DNA from: Microcystis viridis FACHB-1342
GTDB taxonomy: Bacteria; Cyanobacteriota; Cyanobacteriia; Cyanobacteriales; Microcystaceae
Direction: 5' to 3'
Assembly: GCF_014698335.1 (NCBI RefSeq)
Contig: NZ_JACJSV010000012.1
Coordinates: 1-64,000, forward strand
DNA: 64,000 nt
Position numbers and translations under genes: made by a program. Under the pieces are notes generated by a model. It was not told the DNA's origin. It saw only the letters and a list, made by a program, of their open reading frames with translations, and ran no database searches. Position 1 is the first letter of the stretch, and every line of letters starts with the position of its first letter. Below, one piece after another: positions 34,078-42,667 of this stretch.

Positions 34078-34116
34078 GTTAATAATATTGACGATAAATA
34101 GAGTTTTTTACCAAAT

Positions 34117-35229
34117 ATGCAGCCACCAAAATTAAGCTTAGGAACCAGATTATTTTTATCCCATCTCCTCGTTATGGTGGTGGGATTGAGTAGCTTTATT
34201 ATCATTGCTAAATTATCTTCTCCCCGAATGTTTGTTTTGCGTTTGGAACAGTTAGAAAGGCAGGGATTTTTTACCGTGCGCTCGGCAAGAACTTTCTTGG
34301 TTAGGGGTTTTGAGACGGCTTGGGATAGTAGTGCTATTTGGTCATTTATTGCGGGAGGAAGTGCAGCTGGTTATCTGAGTTTTTTGGTTTCTCAACGCAT
34401 TATGAAACCGGTAAAACAAATCAAACAAATCACTAAAAATTTTGCGGAAGGGGATTTATCGGCGCGAGTTCCAGAAAGCGAAATCCCAGAATTAAATCAA
34501 TTAGCCATCAGTTTTAATCAGATGGCGATTAGTTTAGCCGATGTGGAAAAACGTCGCCAGGAATTAATCGGTGATCTTACCCACGAATTACGCACCCCTT
34601 TAACTGTGGTACGGGGATATCTGGAGGAATTAGCCGATGGTGCGATCGAACCTAATCCAGAACTTTATCAGAAATTAGTGAAAGAAACCCGCCGGTTAGA
34701 ACGTTTAACCCACGATCTACAGGAGCTATCGCAAGCGGAATCTGGTTATCTCTCGATTAAACTGCAACCTGTTAATTTATTAACTTTGTTAAATTCTCTT
34801 ATCGAAAAATTTGCCGATCAATTATTAGAAGATGGACCGACTTTACAGTTAGATTGTCCCCCCAATTTACCATCTGTCATGGCCGATCCCGATCGCCTCG
34901 AACAAATTTTAGTTAATCTGCTCGGTAATGCCATTCGTTACACCGATCATGGTGCAATTACCCTGCAAGTGACAAGGGACAAAAATCACCTACAAATTGC
35001 CGTTATCGACACGGGAATCGGCATCGCAGCAGAGGATTTACCCTTTATTTTCGAGCGCTTTTGGCGGGCCGATCGTTCTCGTTCCCGTTATTCTGGGGGT
35101 AGTGGTATTGGTTTAGCGATTACCCGTCGTTTAGTGGAATTACACCAAAGTCAAATGGAGGTAGAAAGTGAATTAGGTAAAGGCAGCACTTTTCGTTTTT
35201 CCCTAGCAATATCTCCGAATTGGGAGTAG
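34117..35229 (+). CDS. Sensor histidine kinase with HAMP domain
   Basis: A 370-residue membrane-bound histidine kinase. There are two hydrophobic segments (FLSHLLVMVVGLSSFIIIA and about 77-92) bracketing a short extracytoplasmic part of about 50 residues, then a HAMP linker (MKPVKQIKQITKNFAEGDLS). The H box is HELRTPL (His156), followed by N box LVNLLGNAIRYTD, G1 VIDTGIGI, F box FIFERFWRADRS and G2 GGSGIGLAI. No response regulator gene is adjacent, so it is an orphan kinase. The signal cannot be inferred. Confidence 0.9.
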   Translation: MQPPKLSLGTRLFLSHLLVMVVGLSSFIIIAKLSSPRMFVLRLEQLERQGFFTVRSARTFLVRGFETAWDSSAIWSFIAGGSAAGYLSFLVSQRIMKPVKQIKQITKNFAEGDLSARVPESEIPELNQLAISFNQMAISLADVEKRRQELIGDLTHELRTPLTVVRGYLEELADGAIEPNPELYQKLVKETRRLERLTHDLQELSQAESGYLSIKLQPVNLLTLLNSLIEKFADQLLEDGPTLQLDCPPNLPSVMADPDRLEQILVNLLGNAIRYTDHGAITLQVTRDKNHLQIAVIDTGIGIAAEDLPFIFERFWRADRSRSRYSGGSGIGLAITRRLVELHQSQMEVESELGKGSTFRFSLAISPNWE

Positions 35230-35516
35230 GGGTTTTTTTAGTGATCGGTAAACAGTAATCGGTAAGGGGAGACGGGAGAAGGGGGAGATGGAGCGGTAAG
35301 AGAGAGTTTGAGCATTTGTACTAAAATATCTAATAGACATCTCCAAAAATTATAACCCAATCACAGCTTGCTTTTAGCTTTTGTACTAACTGAGTAGTTC
35401 TAAGCTGAAATGTGTATCTATCGTTGCTAATTCAATTTCACTGAAAAAATATGAAACAATTAAAATCATTTTTATTTGCTTAGATTCCTTAACTAGAAAA
35501 ACTTTTAGTCTTAAGA

Positions 35517-35611
35517 TATAGTCATTTCAGATAATTCTGATACAGTCTAGACTGGTTGAACCCTTATGAACTCTGGCATTGATATTCTCAATCCTAATTG
35601 AAATGACTATA
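35517..35611. mobile_element. TATAGTCATTTCA-ended miniature element
   Basis: Perfect 13-bp inverted repeats (TATAGTCATTTCA / TGAAATGACTATA) enclose 95 bp without coding capacity. TA-ending repeats of this type are typical of IS630/Tc1-mariner derivatives. The rest of the 440-bp gap after the kinase gene (35230-35516) holds only AT-rich sequence and short GATCGGTAAACAGTAATCGG repeats. Confidence 0.65.
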
Positions 35612-35669
35612 ATCTTTAGATGGAGGTCTAATAGGCAGTTTCAATGCAGTACGGCTGATAACCAGATGA

Positions 35670-36224
35670 CTATTCAGGAGAAGACAAGTGGCGAAAAATC
35701 TGGCTGGCGATGGCTGCACTCCGGCGAATTTGTTCAATTTCGGAAAGACTTTGCCAATCTTCGGTGTCTATAGTGGTTTTGCTCTGGCCATTACGCATAG
35801 TATAGGCGTAGGGACGGGCAAAAACCTGTAAATCTTCTGGAGACCATTGGGGAAAAAGCTCGCTAAGACAAACAACAAGGCGATCGAAGTTATCTAATTG
35901 ACTATTAACTAGATTTTCAGCACTTTCTACTAGACGATTTAAATGTTCGGCTGGCAGTAAAGAGGCAAATTTATCAAAGATATTAGACCGGGATGAAACG
36001 GAAACTGTCGGGAATTTTTGGTGTAAACTGCTAAAGAATCTATGAGCTTGTGCCTCGATCGCCGTCGCTTCTAGTCCTTCACACAGAGAAAAAGGCGTTT
36101 CTGTCACGTCTAAGGGATCATGACTCTCAACAGCGGTTACATCCCAGGGATAGGTGACTTCTTCTTCGATCAGGATTGCCAGAAGTTCCGCGTTAATCTG
36201 TTCGGATAGGGATAAATGGCTCAT
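35670..36224 (-). CDS. Hypothetical protein, conserved-looking
   Basis: A 184-residue acidic soluble protein. I start it at the ATG at 36224 (MSHLSLSEQINAELLAIL) because the preceding 43 codons in frame look non-coding. The sequence contains DVTETPFSLCEGLEATAIEA, LLPAEHLNRLVESAENLV and a C-terminal WQSLSEIEQIRRSAAIASQI helix. No catalytic motif, signal peptide or membrane segment is visible. I do not recognise the family. Confidence 0.55.
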   Translation of the reverse strand: MSHLSLSEQINAELLAILIEEEVTYPWDVTAVESHDPLDVTETPFSLCEGLEATAIEAQAHRFFSSLHQKFPTVSVSSRSNIFDKFASLLPAEHLNRLVESAENLVNSQLDNFDRLVVCLSELFPQWSPEDLQVFARPYAYTMRNGQSKTTIDTEDWQSLSEIEQIRRSAAIASQIFRHLSSPE

Positions 36225-36371
36225 AAACGATACTCCATATTTTGGCCTTTGTGGCGTCCAATGAGTAACTACATCTCGGTTTTGACAATTCCCGAAGCTA
36301 CCAACAGACTTCTGGTGGAAGCCAGACGAGAGGTACTCTTGCCATAGTAGCAATAATTAACCCCTGCATAT

Positions 36372-36466
36372 TATAGCGGTTTTCACAGAAGGAGTCCCGA
36401 TTGAAACGCTGAAACGCCTATCTATCAAGGGATTTACTATACCTTATGAGACTGAAAACCGTTATA
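36372..36466. mobile_element. TATAGCGGTTTTCA-ended miniature element
   Basis: A 95-bp segment with inverted ends TATAGCGGTTTTCA and TGAAAACCGTTATA, related to the element at 674-776. No coding capacity. The following 360 bp to 36826 contains only low-complexity CCCCCATCTCCCC sequence and AT-rich DNA. Confidence 0.6.
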
Positions 36467-36826
36467 TTATTGATTACTTTTTGACTTTTGCCAGGGGTTG
36501 ATGAGAAAAGTGACATAAACTTGTCAACGCCTGAATTTGGTTATTGGCTAACTCTTCTAGGTTAATTGATCGTAGCTCCTGAGCAATTGTACTAGGATAG
36601 ATAGAATTGCTACGGCGTTTTATTGACTGGTGTGACTAGATAATTTTGCTAACTTTCTGCTGACATTTGCTCCCCCATCTCCCCACTCCCCCATCTCCCT
36701 AATCTCCTATGGCTTTTAAACAGGATTTAGTATTAGTACAGTCGCCAGGAATTACCAGCAGCGATCACTTAATTTACCCACTGGATTTTTGTGAGAGAAT
36801 AGTTAGGGATAATTCTGCTTTGATCT

Positions 36827-37006
36827 ATGATCAAAAAAACCTCTAGAAAACCACGCTATACTCAAATTCGCTGGCTCTGTCAAATAATTGTCGCCCTGAT
36901 TGTATTCATGTTGCCGGGGACAATTACTCTGCGACTGGTTTTAGGGCTCTTCTCGACTTTGTGTGATAATTTTTGCTTATGGAATCGTGAAATGCTTATC
37001 GGGTAA
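36827..37006 (+). CDS. Small membrane ORF with a transposon-derived C terminus
   Basis: A 59-residue frame starting MIKKTSRKPRYTQIRWLCQI with one hydrophobic helix (IVALIVFMLPGTITLRLVL). The codons after about residue 39 are encoded by the miniature element at 36945-37077. Removing the element together with one copy of its GTTTTAG flank yields a 44-residue version ending RLVLAFLNA. The native gene was therefore probably this shorter small membrane protein. Function unknown. Short length keeps confidence modest. Confidence 0.4.
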   Translation: MIKKTSRKPRYTQIRWLCQIIVALIVFMLPGTITLRLVLGLFSTLCDNFCLWNREMLIG

Positions 37007-37077
37007 CACTTTTAGGACTATTTTGTCGAAGAAACTATCAGTATAGACCTCGTTTCCACACAGAAACCAGAAGAGCC
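36945..37077. mobile_element. ISL3-like miniature element with target duplication
   Basis: A 133-bp element with 9-bp perfect inverted ends GGCTCTTCT / AGAAGAGCC, flanked by GTTTTAG on both sides (36938-36944 and 37078-37084). A direct repeat of 7-8 bp fits ISL3-family transposition. Its left end GGCTCTTCTCGACTTTGTGT is almost the same as that of the element at 7506. It is inserted at the 3' end of a small membrane ORF. Confidence 0.75.
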
Positions 37078-37141
37078 GTTTTAGCTTTTCTTAATGCCTA
37101 AACCTTACCCGACTACACCCAGAAAAATCTGACTTAATCCT

Positions 37142-38893
37142 ATGAAATTTGTACCGTTTGTCGATATTAATCAAAGATATTCAATGCCAACTACAGCATC
37201 TAAAGCTAGAGGATGGATGAAAAAAATTGGGCATACTTTTGTAATATTTGTTGTAGTTTTACTACTGACTCTCACCTCTCCTCTTTTGGGAATAGCTCAA
37301 AATCCGACACAACCGGAAAATAAAATTGACGGCTTTCCAGTTATGTTAGATGGAAAAACTCTCTTTTTTATCCGGCGGGGAGTTTCTTCATTTTCGGCGG
37401 AGGAGAGAGCTAACGCTATTACCCAGAGAATTGAAAGAATTGCTCAAAATGATTCTATTCCTGTTGAGAACCTGACAATTAAGCAGATTCCTGATGATAA
37501 CTCACTTTATTTAAGTGTAGATCAAGAAGTAATTCTAACGGTGACGGAGCGAGATGCAAAAGCCTATCGTTCAACGCCGGAGGTTTTAGCTCAACAAGCT
37601 TTACAAAAAATTCAGGTTGCTATCGCTCAATATCGCCAAGATCGAAAACCCGAACAACTACTTAAGAACATCATTTATACGGTTATAGCCAGCTTTGCCT
37701 TCCTGATTATTAGCTTTGCAGTTATCAAAATTTCAGGGAAGCTATTTCCCTTTATTAGACGTTTGATTGAATCCTTGACACCAGGCATTCAAATCGGGAA
37801 TGTTGAGATCATATCTTCCTCTAATATAAGCTTTTTTTGGTTGCGAGTTCTTCGCATAATTCGCTTCTTTGTTCTGTTTTTATTATTATTTAATTATGCC
37901 ACATTTGTACTTCGTTTATTTCCCTGGACAAGAGTTTTTGGTGAGAGTATTTTAGGCTATTTTTCTCAATCATTAGAACTGGTTTTGTCGTCCATTGGCA
38001 AATATCTTCCCAATGCCTTTGTTATTGCCATAATCATTTTTATAACCTACTACTTAATCGGGCTAATCAAGCCCTTTTTTACAGCAATAGAAAGAGGAAA
38101 TCTGGTTATTCCTGGTTTTTATACTGATTGGGCTAAACCGACTTACAATATCCTATTAGTCATAATTATTGCCATAGCAGCAATAGTTGCTTTTCCCTAT
38201 TTGCCCGGTTTTGATTCCCCTGCTTTCCGAGGTGTTTCTGTTTTTCTTGGTCTTCTTTTATCCCTTGGTTCTACTTCAGCGATCGCCAATGTTATTGGGG
38301 GAATTATTCTTATTTATACCCGGGCATTTCGCATCGGAGATCACATTCAAATAGGAGATGTAATTGGCGATCTAATTGAAAAAAACTTCCTAGTCATCCG
38401 CATTTGTACTCCCACTAATAAAATCATTACTATTCCTAACTCATCTTTATTAAGTAGTAATGTGATTAACTTTAGTATTTCCTCGCGGGAATTAAACAGA
38501 AATCTAATTATTCAGACAACGATTACCCTAGGGTACGATCTGCCCTGGCGAAAAGCCCACAAAACCTTAATTGAAGCTGCACTAGAGACCGAGCATATTC
38601 TCAAAGAACCCGCACCTTTTGTCCTGCAAACTAGCCTAGATAATTTTTACATCAGTTATCAATTGAACGCTTACACTAACCAACCCAATTTAATGGTAAT
38701 CATTTATTCAGAACTCCATCAAAATATTCAAGATAAGTGTAATGAAGCTGGGATTGAGATTCTTTCTCCCAGTTACACCTCCCTACGAGATGGAAATACA
38801 ACAACCATTCCCGAAAATTATTTACCTTCCGATTATGTTGCGCCTCCCTTTCGCGTTCAATCTTCAGACAATCAGGAAAACAACACATTATGA
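37142..38893 (+). CDS. MscS-family mechanosensitive ion channel
   Basis: A 583-residue inner-membrane channel. After an N-terminal signal-like helix (FVIFVVVLLLTLTSPLLGIA) comes a periplasmic region of about 120 residues, then several membrane helices. The last forms the pore-lining MscS helix with GVSVFLGLLLSLGSTSAIAN and VIGGIILIYTRAFRIGDHI. The cytoplasmic beta domain follows (IGDVIGDLIEKNFLVIRI, PTNKIITIPNSSLLSSNVIN). Such channels release solutes on hypo-osmotic shock. The large periplasmic extension differs from short MscS. Start at ATG 37142; an internal Met is possible. Confidence 0.9.
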   Translation: MKFVPFVDINQRYSMPTTASKARGWMKKIGHTFVIFVVVLLLTLTSPLLGIAQNPTQPENKIDGFPVMLDGKTLFFIRRGVSSFSAEERANAITQRIERIAQNDSIPVENLTIKQIPDDNSLYLSVDQEVILTVTERDAKAYRSTPEVLAQQALQKIQVAIAQYRQDRKPEQLLKNIIYTVIASFAFLIISFAVIKISGKLFPFIRRLIESLTPGIQIGNVEIISSSNISFFWLRVLRIIRFFVLFLLLFNYATFVLRLFPWTRVFGESILGYFSQSLELVLSSIGKYLPNAFVIAIIIFITYYLIGLIKPFFTAIERGNLVIPGFYTDWAKPTYNILLVIIIAIAAIVAFPYLPGFDSPAFRGVSVFLGLLLSLGSTSAIANVIGGIILIYTRAFRIGDHIQIGDVIGDLIEKNFLVIRICTPTNKIITIPNSSLLSSNVINFSISSRELNRNLIIQTTITLGYDLPWRKAHKTLIEAALETEHILKEPAPFVLQTSLDNFYISYQLNAYTNQPNLMVIIYSELHQNIQDKCNEAGIEILSPSYTSLRDGNTTTIPENYLPSDYVAPPFRVQSSDNQENNTL

Positions 38894-38950
38894 TAGTAAA
38901 TCCGTTTTTAAGCACTCACTGTTGGCGGATTATTAATATGATGAGCCAAT

Positions 38951-39213
38951 TCAAGTCTGAATTGCATCACTGTCCGATTTACCTTCATAGAATAGCTGAT
39001 TTGGGGTACGATAATTAAGACATTTTCGAGGACGATTGTTAATAGAGTTTACGGCTCTTTCTACCTGCTCTAGCTTAAGGATTTTCAAATTCGTTACCCT
39101 TGGCAAAAAATTGTCTCAATAGTCCCTTAATCTGCTCGTTTAATCCCCTCTCCCAAGAACGATAAGGATCTGATTTGTTGTTGTATTGATCGGACAGTAC
39201 CTGATCAGCCTTT
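38951..39213 (-). pseudogene. IS30-family transposase remnant
   Basis: The minus strand reads DQYNNKSDPYRSWERGLNEQ, then IKGLLRQFFAKGNEFE, after which the frame shifts to LKILKLEQVERAVNSINNRP and RKCLNYRTPNQLFYEGKS before a stop. This is the C-terminal part of an IS30-type DDE transposase, broken by a frameshift and missing its N terminus. An imperfect palindrome at its end (AATTCAAGTCTGAATT) recurs at 46409-46440. Repeat F, copy 2 lies just beyond at 39291. No functional gene is in 38894-39403. Confidence 0.75.
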
Positions 39214-39290
39214 CTTTGTTAACTATTGAGGTTGATGCGTTTCATTTTTGAATTGGCTATTACTTAAAAATAATTGTCTTAGTCAAACAT

Positions 39291-39386
39291 TATAGCAGTT
39301 ATCTTAATGGTGAGACAGGAAGTTTTTTTGGGGAGTCGATCATCAATAGCAAATTAGGTTGTACTTTATCCTGATGAGAAAAGCTG
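39291..39386. repeat. Dispersed repeat F, copy 2
   Basis: A block with TTATCTTAATGGTGAG and GGGAGTCGATC resembles 33984-34077. It lies between the IS30 remnant and cysA and probably belongs to the same mobile family. Confidence 0.5.
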
Positions 39387-39403
39387 TAACACAACTAAGG
39401 TTT

Positions 39404-40444
39404 TTAAATTGAATAATCGATAAATTTCTCAATTTTATTGTCAAAATCAGTGAGTAAGGTCGCTTTTCTCGGTTTTAAATGTACCGTTTGTTCTGGTTGT
39501 AACTGTAATTGCTTGTACTCCTCACGATTGAGATAAGCCACCACCATTTCCCCATCGGCTAACATTAATTCTACTTGTATTTCCCAGCCTAAATGAATAA
39601 CTCTTTTTACCACTGCCCAACTATTCAACCCATCTTGTTCGGGAATGATTTTGAGGTCGTGGGGACGGATAAAGACGGTGGAATTATCCCCCTGATGATA
39701 CCCTTTTCCTAATCCTGCTAGATTAGGTAAAATATTCACTTCCCCAATAAATTGCATCACAAAAGGTGTAGCGGGATGATCGTAAATTTCGGCGGGAGAA
39801 CCCACCTGTTCAATTTTACCATGATTCATCACGACAATCGTATCGGCCACCTCCATTGCTTCCTCTTGATCGTGGGTAACAAAAACACTGGTAACGTGAA
39901 CTTCTTCGTGTAAATTTCTCAGCCATACCCTTAATTCTTTTCTGACTTTTGCATCTAAAGCCCCAAAGGGTTCATCTAATAATAATACATTCGGTTGAAT
40001 GGCTAAAGCGCGGGCTAAAGCTACTCTTTGCCGTTGTCCTCCCGATAATTGGGCGGGATAGCGATCACCTAATCCTTGTAATTGAATTAATTCTAATAGT
40101 TCCTCAACTTTTTTCTTAATTACCGGCGATTTTTGCTGGCGAATTTTTAGACCAAAAGCAATATTTTGGCGGACAGTTAAATGTTTAAATAGGGCATAAT
40201 GTTGAAAAACAAAGCCGATATTTCTCCGTCTAGGGTCCAGATGGGTGGTATCTTGTCCGTTAATGATAATTGCGCCACTGTCGGGAGTTTCTAATCCCGC
40301 AATTGAACGTAATAAGGTGGATTTTCCCGATCCCGATGGTCCGAGGAGGGCGACTAATTTGCCTTCAGGAATGGTTAAACTGATATTATCTAAAGCTTGA
40401 AAATTGCCGAAACGTTTGGAAACTTGGTGGATGGTAATACTCAT
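39404..40444 (-). CDS. cysA: Sulfate/thiosulfate ABC transporter ATPase
   Basis: The ATP-hydrolysing subunit of the sulfate importer. Walker [15 protein letters not shown] loop FVFQHYALF, signature [16 protein letters not shown] and Walker [16 protein letters not shown] are all intact, with the switch histidine in [10 protein letters not shown]. The C-terminal 100 residues form the TOBE-type regulatory domain common to CysA and MalK. At 346 residues it is full length. It is the last gene of the minus-strand operon sbpA-NIL-cysT-cysW-cysA. Confidence 0.95.
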   Translation of the reverse strand: MSITIHQVSKRFGNFQALDNISLTIPEGKLVALLGPSGSGKSTLLRSIAGLETPDSGAIIINGQDTTHLDPRRRNIGFVFQHYALFKHLTVRQNIAFGLKIRQQKSPVIKKKVEELLELIQLQGLGDRYPAQLSGGQRQRVALARALAIQPNVLLLDEPFGALDAKVRKELRVWLRNLHEEVHVTSVFVTHDQEEAMEVADTIVVMNHGKIEQVGSPAEIYDHPATPFVMQFIGEVNILPNLAGLGKGYHQGDNSTVFIRPHDLKIIPEQDGLNSWAVVKRVIHLGWEIQVELMLADGEMVVAYLNREEYKQLQLQPEQTVHLKPRKATLLTDFDNKIEKFIDYSI

Positions 40445-40463
40445 ATTTTTAGGTCTTTTGTAG

Positions 40464-41327
40464 TTAAGTAGTATGAATTTTGTGGGCGGTTTTACGTTCG
40501 AGAATTTCTTTGATAATTAAAGTAACTCCCGCTAGTAAGGCGAGAATAGCCGCCGCACTAAAAGCGGCGGGAGTGAGATAATTTTTATAAGCCTGTTCTA
40601 CGAAAATTGGCAGGGTGGCAGTTCTCCCTAAAATACTGCCAGAAACCACAGAAACTGCCCCAAATTCTCCCATCGCCCGGGCATTAGTTAACAGCACTCC
40701 GTACATCAATCCCCAACGAATATTGGGTAAAGTTACGCGCCAGAAAATCTGCCAATCATTTGCCCCTAAAGTGCGCCCCGCTTCCTCTTGTTCTAAGCCA
40801 ATTTCTTCTAAGACTGGGATAACTTCCCTAGCGACAAAAGGCATAGTAACAAATATGGTTGCTAATACCATTCCGGGTAAAGCAAAGAGTATTTTTATAC
40901 TGAAAAGTTCTAGAAAAGAACCTAACCAACCATTGCGCCCATAGAGCAGTACAATCATTAAACCCGCTACCACGGGAGAAACGGCAAAAGGCAAGTCAAT
41001 TAAACTAATTAATAAAGTTTTGCCGCGAAATTGATTGCGAGCAATTACCCAGGCTGCACAAAGTCCAAAAATTGTGTTTAAAGGTACAGTAATTAGGGCA
41101 ATAATTACTGTTAATCTTACCGCTTCGATAAAGTCAGAGGTTCCCGCCGCTTCTAAAAAAGCTTGGAATCCATTGCGAAAAGCATAGTAAAATACTGCTG
41201 CTGCTGGAATAAATAATAACAGTGCCAGATAGACAAGGGCGATGATAATTAGTAGGGGTTTGTAATCCCACTCTTTCGGTTTAGTTGATTTTTTTAGACT
41301 CAGCATTTTTGATCTGTCTCCAGTCAT
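40464..41327 (-). CDS. cysW: Sulfate ABC transporter permease CysW
   Basis: A 287-residue inner-membrane permease with about six helices. The EAA loop that contacts the ATPase reads [20 protein letters not shown] followed by [29 protein letters not shown] precedes it. [22 protein letters not shown] is the usual CysW marker. It lies 19 bp from cysA and 20 bp from cysT, in one operon. The start could be the internal Met at MLSLKKS; the ATG at 41327 is the longest option. Confidence 0.95.
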   Translation of the reverse strand: MTGDRSKMLSLKKSTKPKEWDYKPLLIIIALVYLALLLFIPAAAVFYYAFRNGFQAFLEAAGTSDFIEAVRLTVIIALITVPLNTIFGLCAAWVIARNQFRGKTLLISLIDLPFAVSPVVAGLMIVLLYGRNGWLGSFLELFSIKILFALPGMVLATIFVTMPFVAREVIPVLEEIGLEQEEAGRTLGANDWQIFWRVTLPNIRWGLMYGVLLTNARAMGEFGAVSVVSGSILGRTATLPIFVEQAYKNYLTPAAFSAAAILALLAGVTLIIKEILERKTAHKIHTT

Positions 41328-41347
41328 ACTCCAATATTTTTTACTCT

Positions 41348-42190
41348 TTACTTAACTCTGTATTTTTGGCCCCATTGCTGCAGGAAATTAATTACTACTA
41401 ACATGAACAAAGAAACCAGTAATAAAACCATGCCGATTACTGTCGCCCCTGTGTAATCATATTCCTCTAGTCTTTGGAAGATTAAAACTGGGGCAATTAA
41501 ATCCTTAAAGGGAATATTAGATGAGATAATAACTACAGAACCATATTCGCCGATCGCTCTGGCAAAACCGAGGGCAACTCCTGTTAAAATAGCGGGTAGT
41601 ATTGTGGGAAAAATCACTCGCCAAAAGATTTGCCAAGAGGAAGCACCGAGGGATAAAGCCGCTTCTTCTACCTCTTTTTCCATTTCCTGTAAAACTGGCT
41701 GTAGGGTGCGGACAATGAAGGGTAAAGCGATAAATAACATCGCCACAAAAACCCCTAAAATGGTAAAGGATATCTTAATACCAAAGGGGGCAAAAAATTG
41801 ACCGAGCCAACCGTTATCACTGTAAACTGTGGCGAGGACTAAACCAGCAACAGAAGTGGGTAAAGCAAAGGGCAAATCTACACAAGCATCGACAATTTTT
41901 TTACCCGGGAATCGATACCGCACTAATACCCAAGCGATAATAGTGCCGAAAACTCCGTCAATTAATCCGGCAATTAAGGAAGTAAAAAAAGTGACTTGGT
42001 AAGCAGATAAAGAAATCGGTAAAGTGGCAATGCGCCAAAATTCGGCAAAACCAAGAGTTAGGGATTTAGCAAATAGTGCCGCTGCTGGTAAAACCAACAA
42101 AACCACTAGATAACTAATGGTAATTACCCAAGGAATAGAAACTTTTTTCAGGGGTTGACTGGGAGATAAAGATAATTGTGGGTTAGCCAT
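41348..42190 (-). CDS. cysT: Sulfate ABC transporter permease CysT
   Basis: A 280-residue permease forming the channel with CysW. Features are FIALPFIVRTLQPVLQEM, the EAA loop EEAALSLGASSWQIFWRVIF, and IGEYGSVVIISSNIPFKDLI, the typical CysT marker, with about six membrane helices. A repeat-rich gap of 124 bp containing a TTAAGTA-type element separates it from the NIL-domain gene upstream, so transcription through that element is needed for operon expression. Confidence 0.95.
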   Translation of the reverse strand: MANPQLSLSPSQPLKKVSIPWVITISYLVVLLVLPAAALFAKSLTLGFAEFWRIATLPISLSAYQVTFFTSLIAGLIDGVFGTIIAWVLVRYRFPGKKIVDACVDLPFALPTSVAGLVLATVYSDNGWLGQFFAPFGIKISFTILGVFVAMLFIALPFIVRTLQPVLQEMEKEVEEAALSLGASSWQIFWRVIFPTILPAILTGVALGFARAIGEYGSVVIISSNIPFKDLIAPVLIFQRLEEYDYTGATVIGMVLLLVSLFMLVVINFLQQWGQKYRVK

Positions 42191-42202
42191 TGTTAATTAT
42201 TG

Positions 42203-42303
42203 CTAAGTAAGTAGTTCCAATTAAATAGAAGATAAATTTTGCCTTTGATCCCCCCTGCCCCCCTTGATAAGGGGGGTGGGGGTCTGCCTTGATAAGGGGG
42301 GTG
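42203..42303. mobile_element. TTAAGTA-ended miniature element, truncated copy 2
   Basis: The left 75 bp (TAAGTAAGTAGTT, then CCCCCCTTGATAAGGGGGG) match 27262-27345, but the right inverted end is missing and the last GATAAGGGGGG block runs into the NIL gene end. It is inserted inside the sulfate transport operon between the NIL-domain gene and cysT, where its GC-rich hairpins could affect read-through. Confidence 0.55.
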
Positions 42304-42314
42304 CCGATTAGAGA

Positions 42315-42656
42315 TTACCAATTGTCCGCTTCTTCAAGAACTTGTGCTGAATCATACCAAACTTCTACATCTAAATCTGCCAGATAGGAAAGGGCATTTT
42401 CTATCCCTTGGGAGTTGCCTTGTAGTTGTAGATCAAACCAGCCATCTTGATTATTATTGGCAGCTAACAAAGCGGAAAATATATTCACTTTTAGACCTGG
42501 AAAAGACCCTAAACGTGCTATAATTGGCTCGTTAATATATTGTTTAGGAACCCGAATTTTTATCCGTCGGGACGTGGGGCGATCAAGTCCCGATTGATCG
42601 AGATGTAAATCACTTTGGGGATGATTAATAGTCTGCCATTGAGGTTGATTATCCAT
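42315..42656 (-). CDS. NIL-domain protein in the sulfate operon
   Basis: A 113-residue protein with one NIL domain (RRIKIRVPKQYINEPIIARL, GLKVNIFSALLAANNNQDGW, FDLQLQGNSQGIENAL). This is a ferredoxin-like fold first seen at the C terminus of methionine ABC transporter ATPases, where it binds the amino acid and inhibits transport. Here it is a separate gene 11 bp after sbpA. It may sense a reduced sulfur compound and regulate the sulfate transporter; that role is inferred from domain and context only. Confidence 0.75.
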   Translation of the reverse strand: MDNQPQWQTINHPQSDLHLDQSGLDRPTSRRIKIRVPKQYINEPIIARLGSFPGLKVNIFSALLAANNNQDGWFDLQLQGNSQGIENALSYLADLDVEVWYDSAQVLEEADNW

Positions 42657-42667
42657 GGTTTTTCTCC

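Noticed and set aside
36945-37077. Element considered as part of a regulatory leader for the MscS channel gene
   Set aside because: Perfect GGCTCTTCT inverted ends and the flanking GTTTTAG repeat are better explained by transposition; a secondary effect on the channel gene cannot be excluded.
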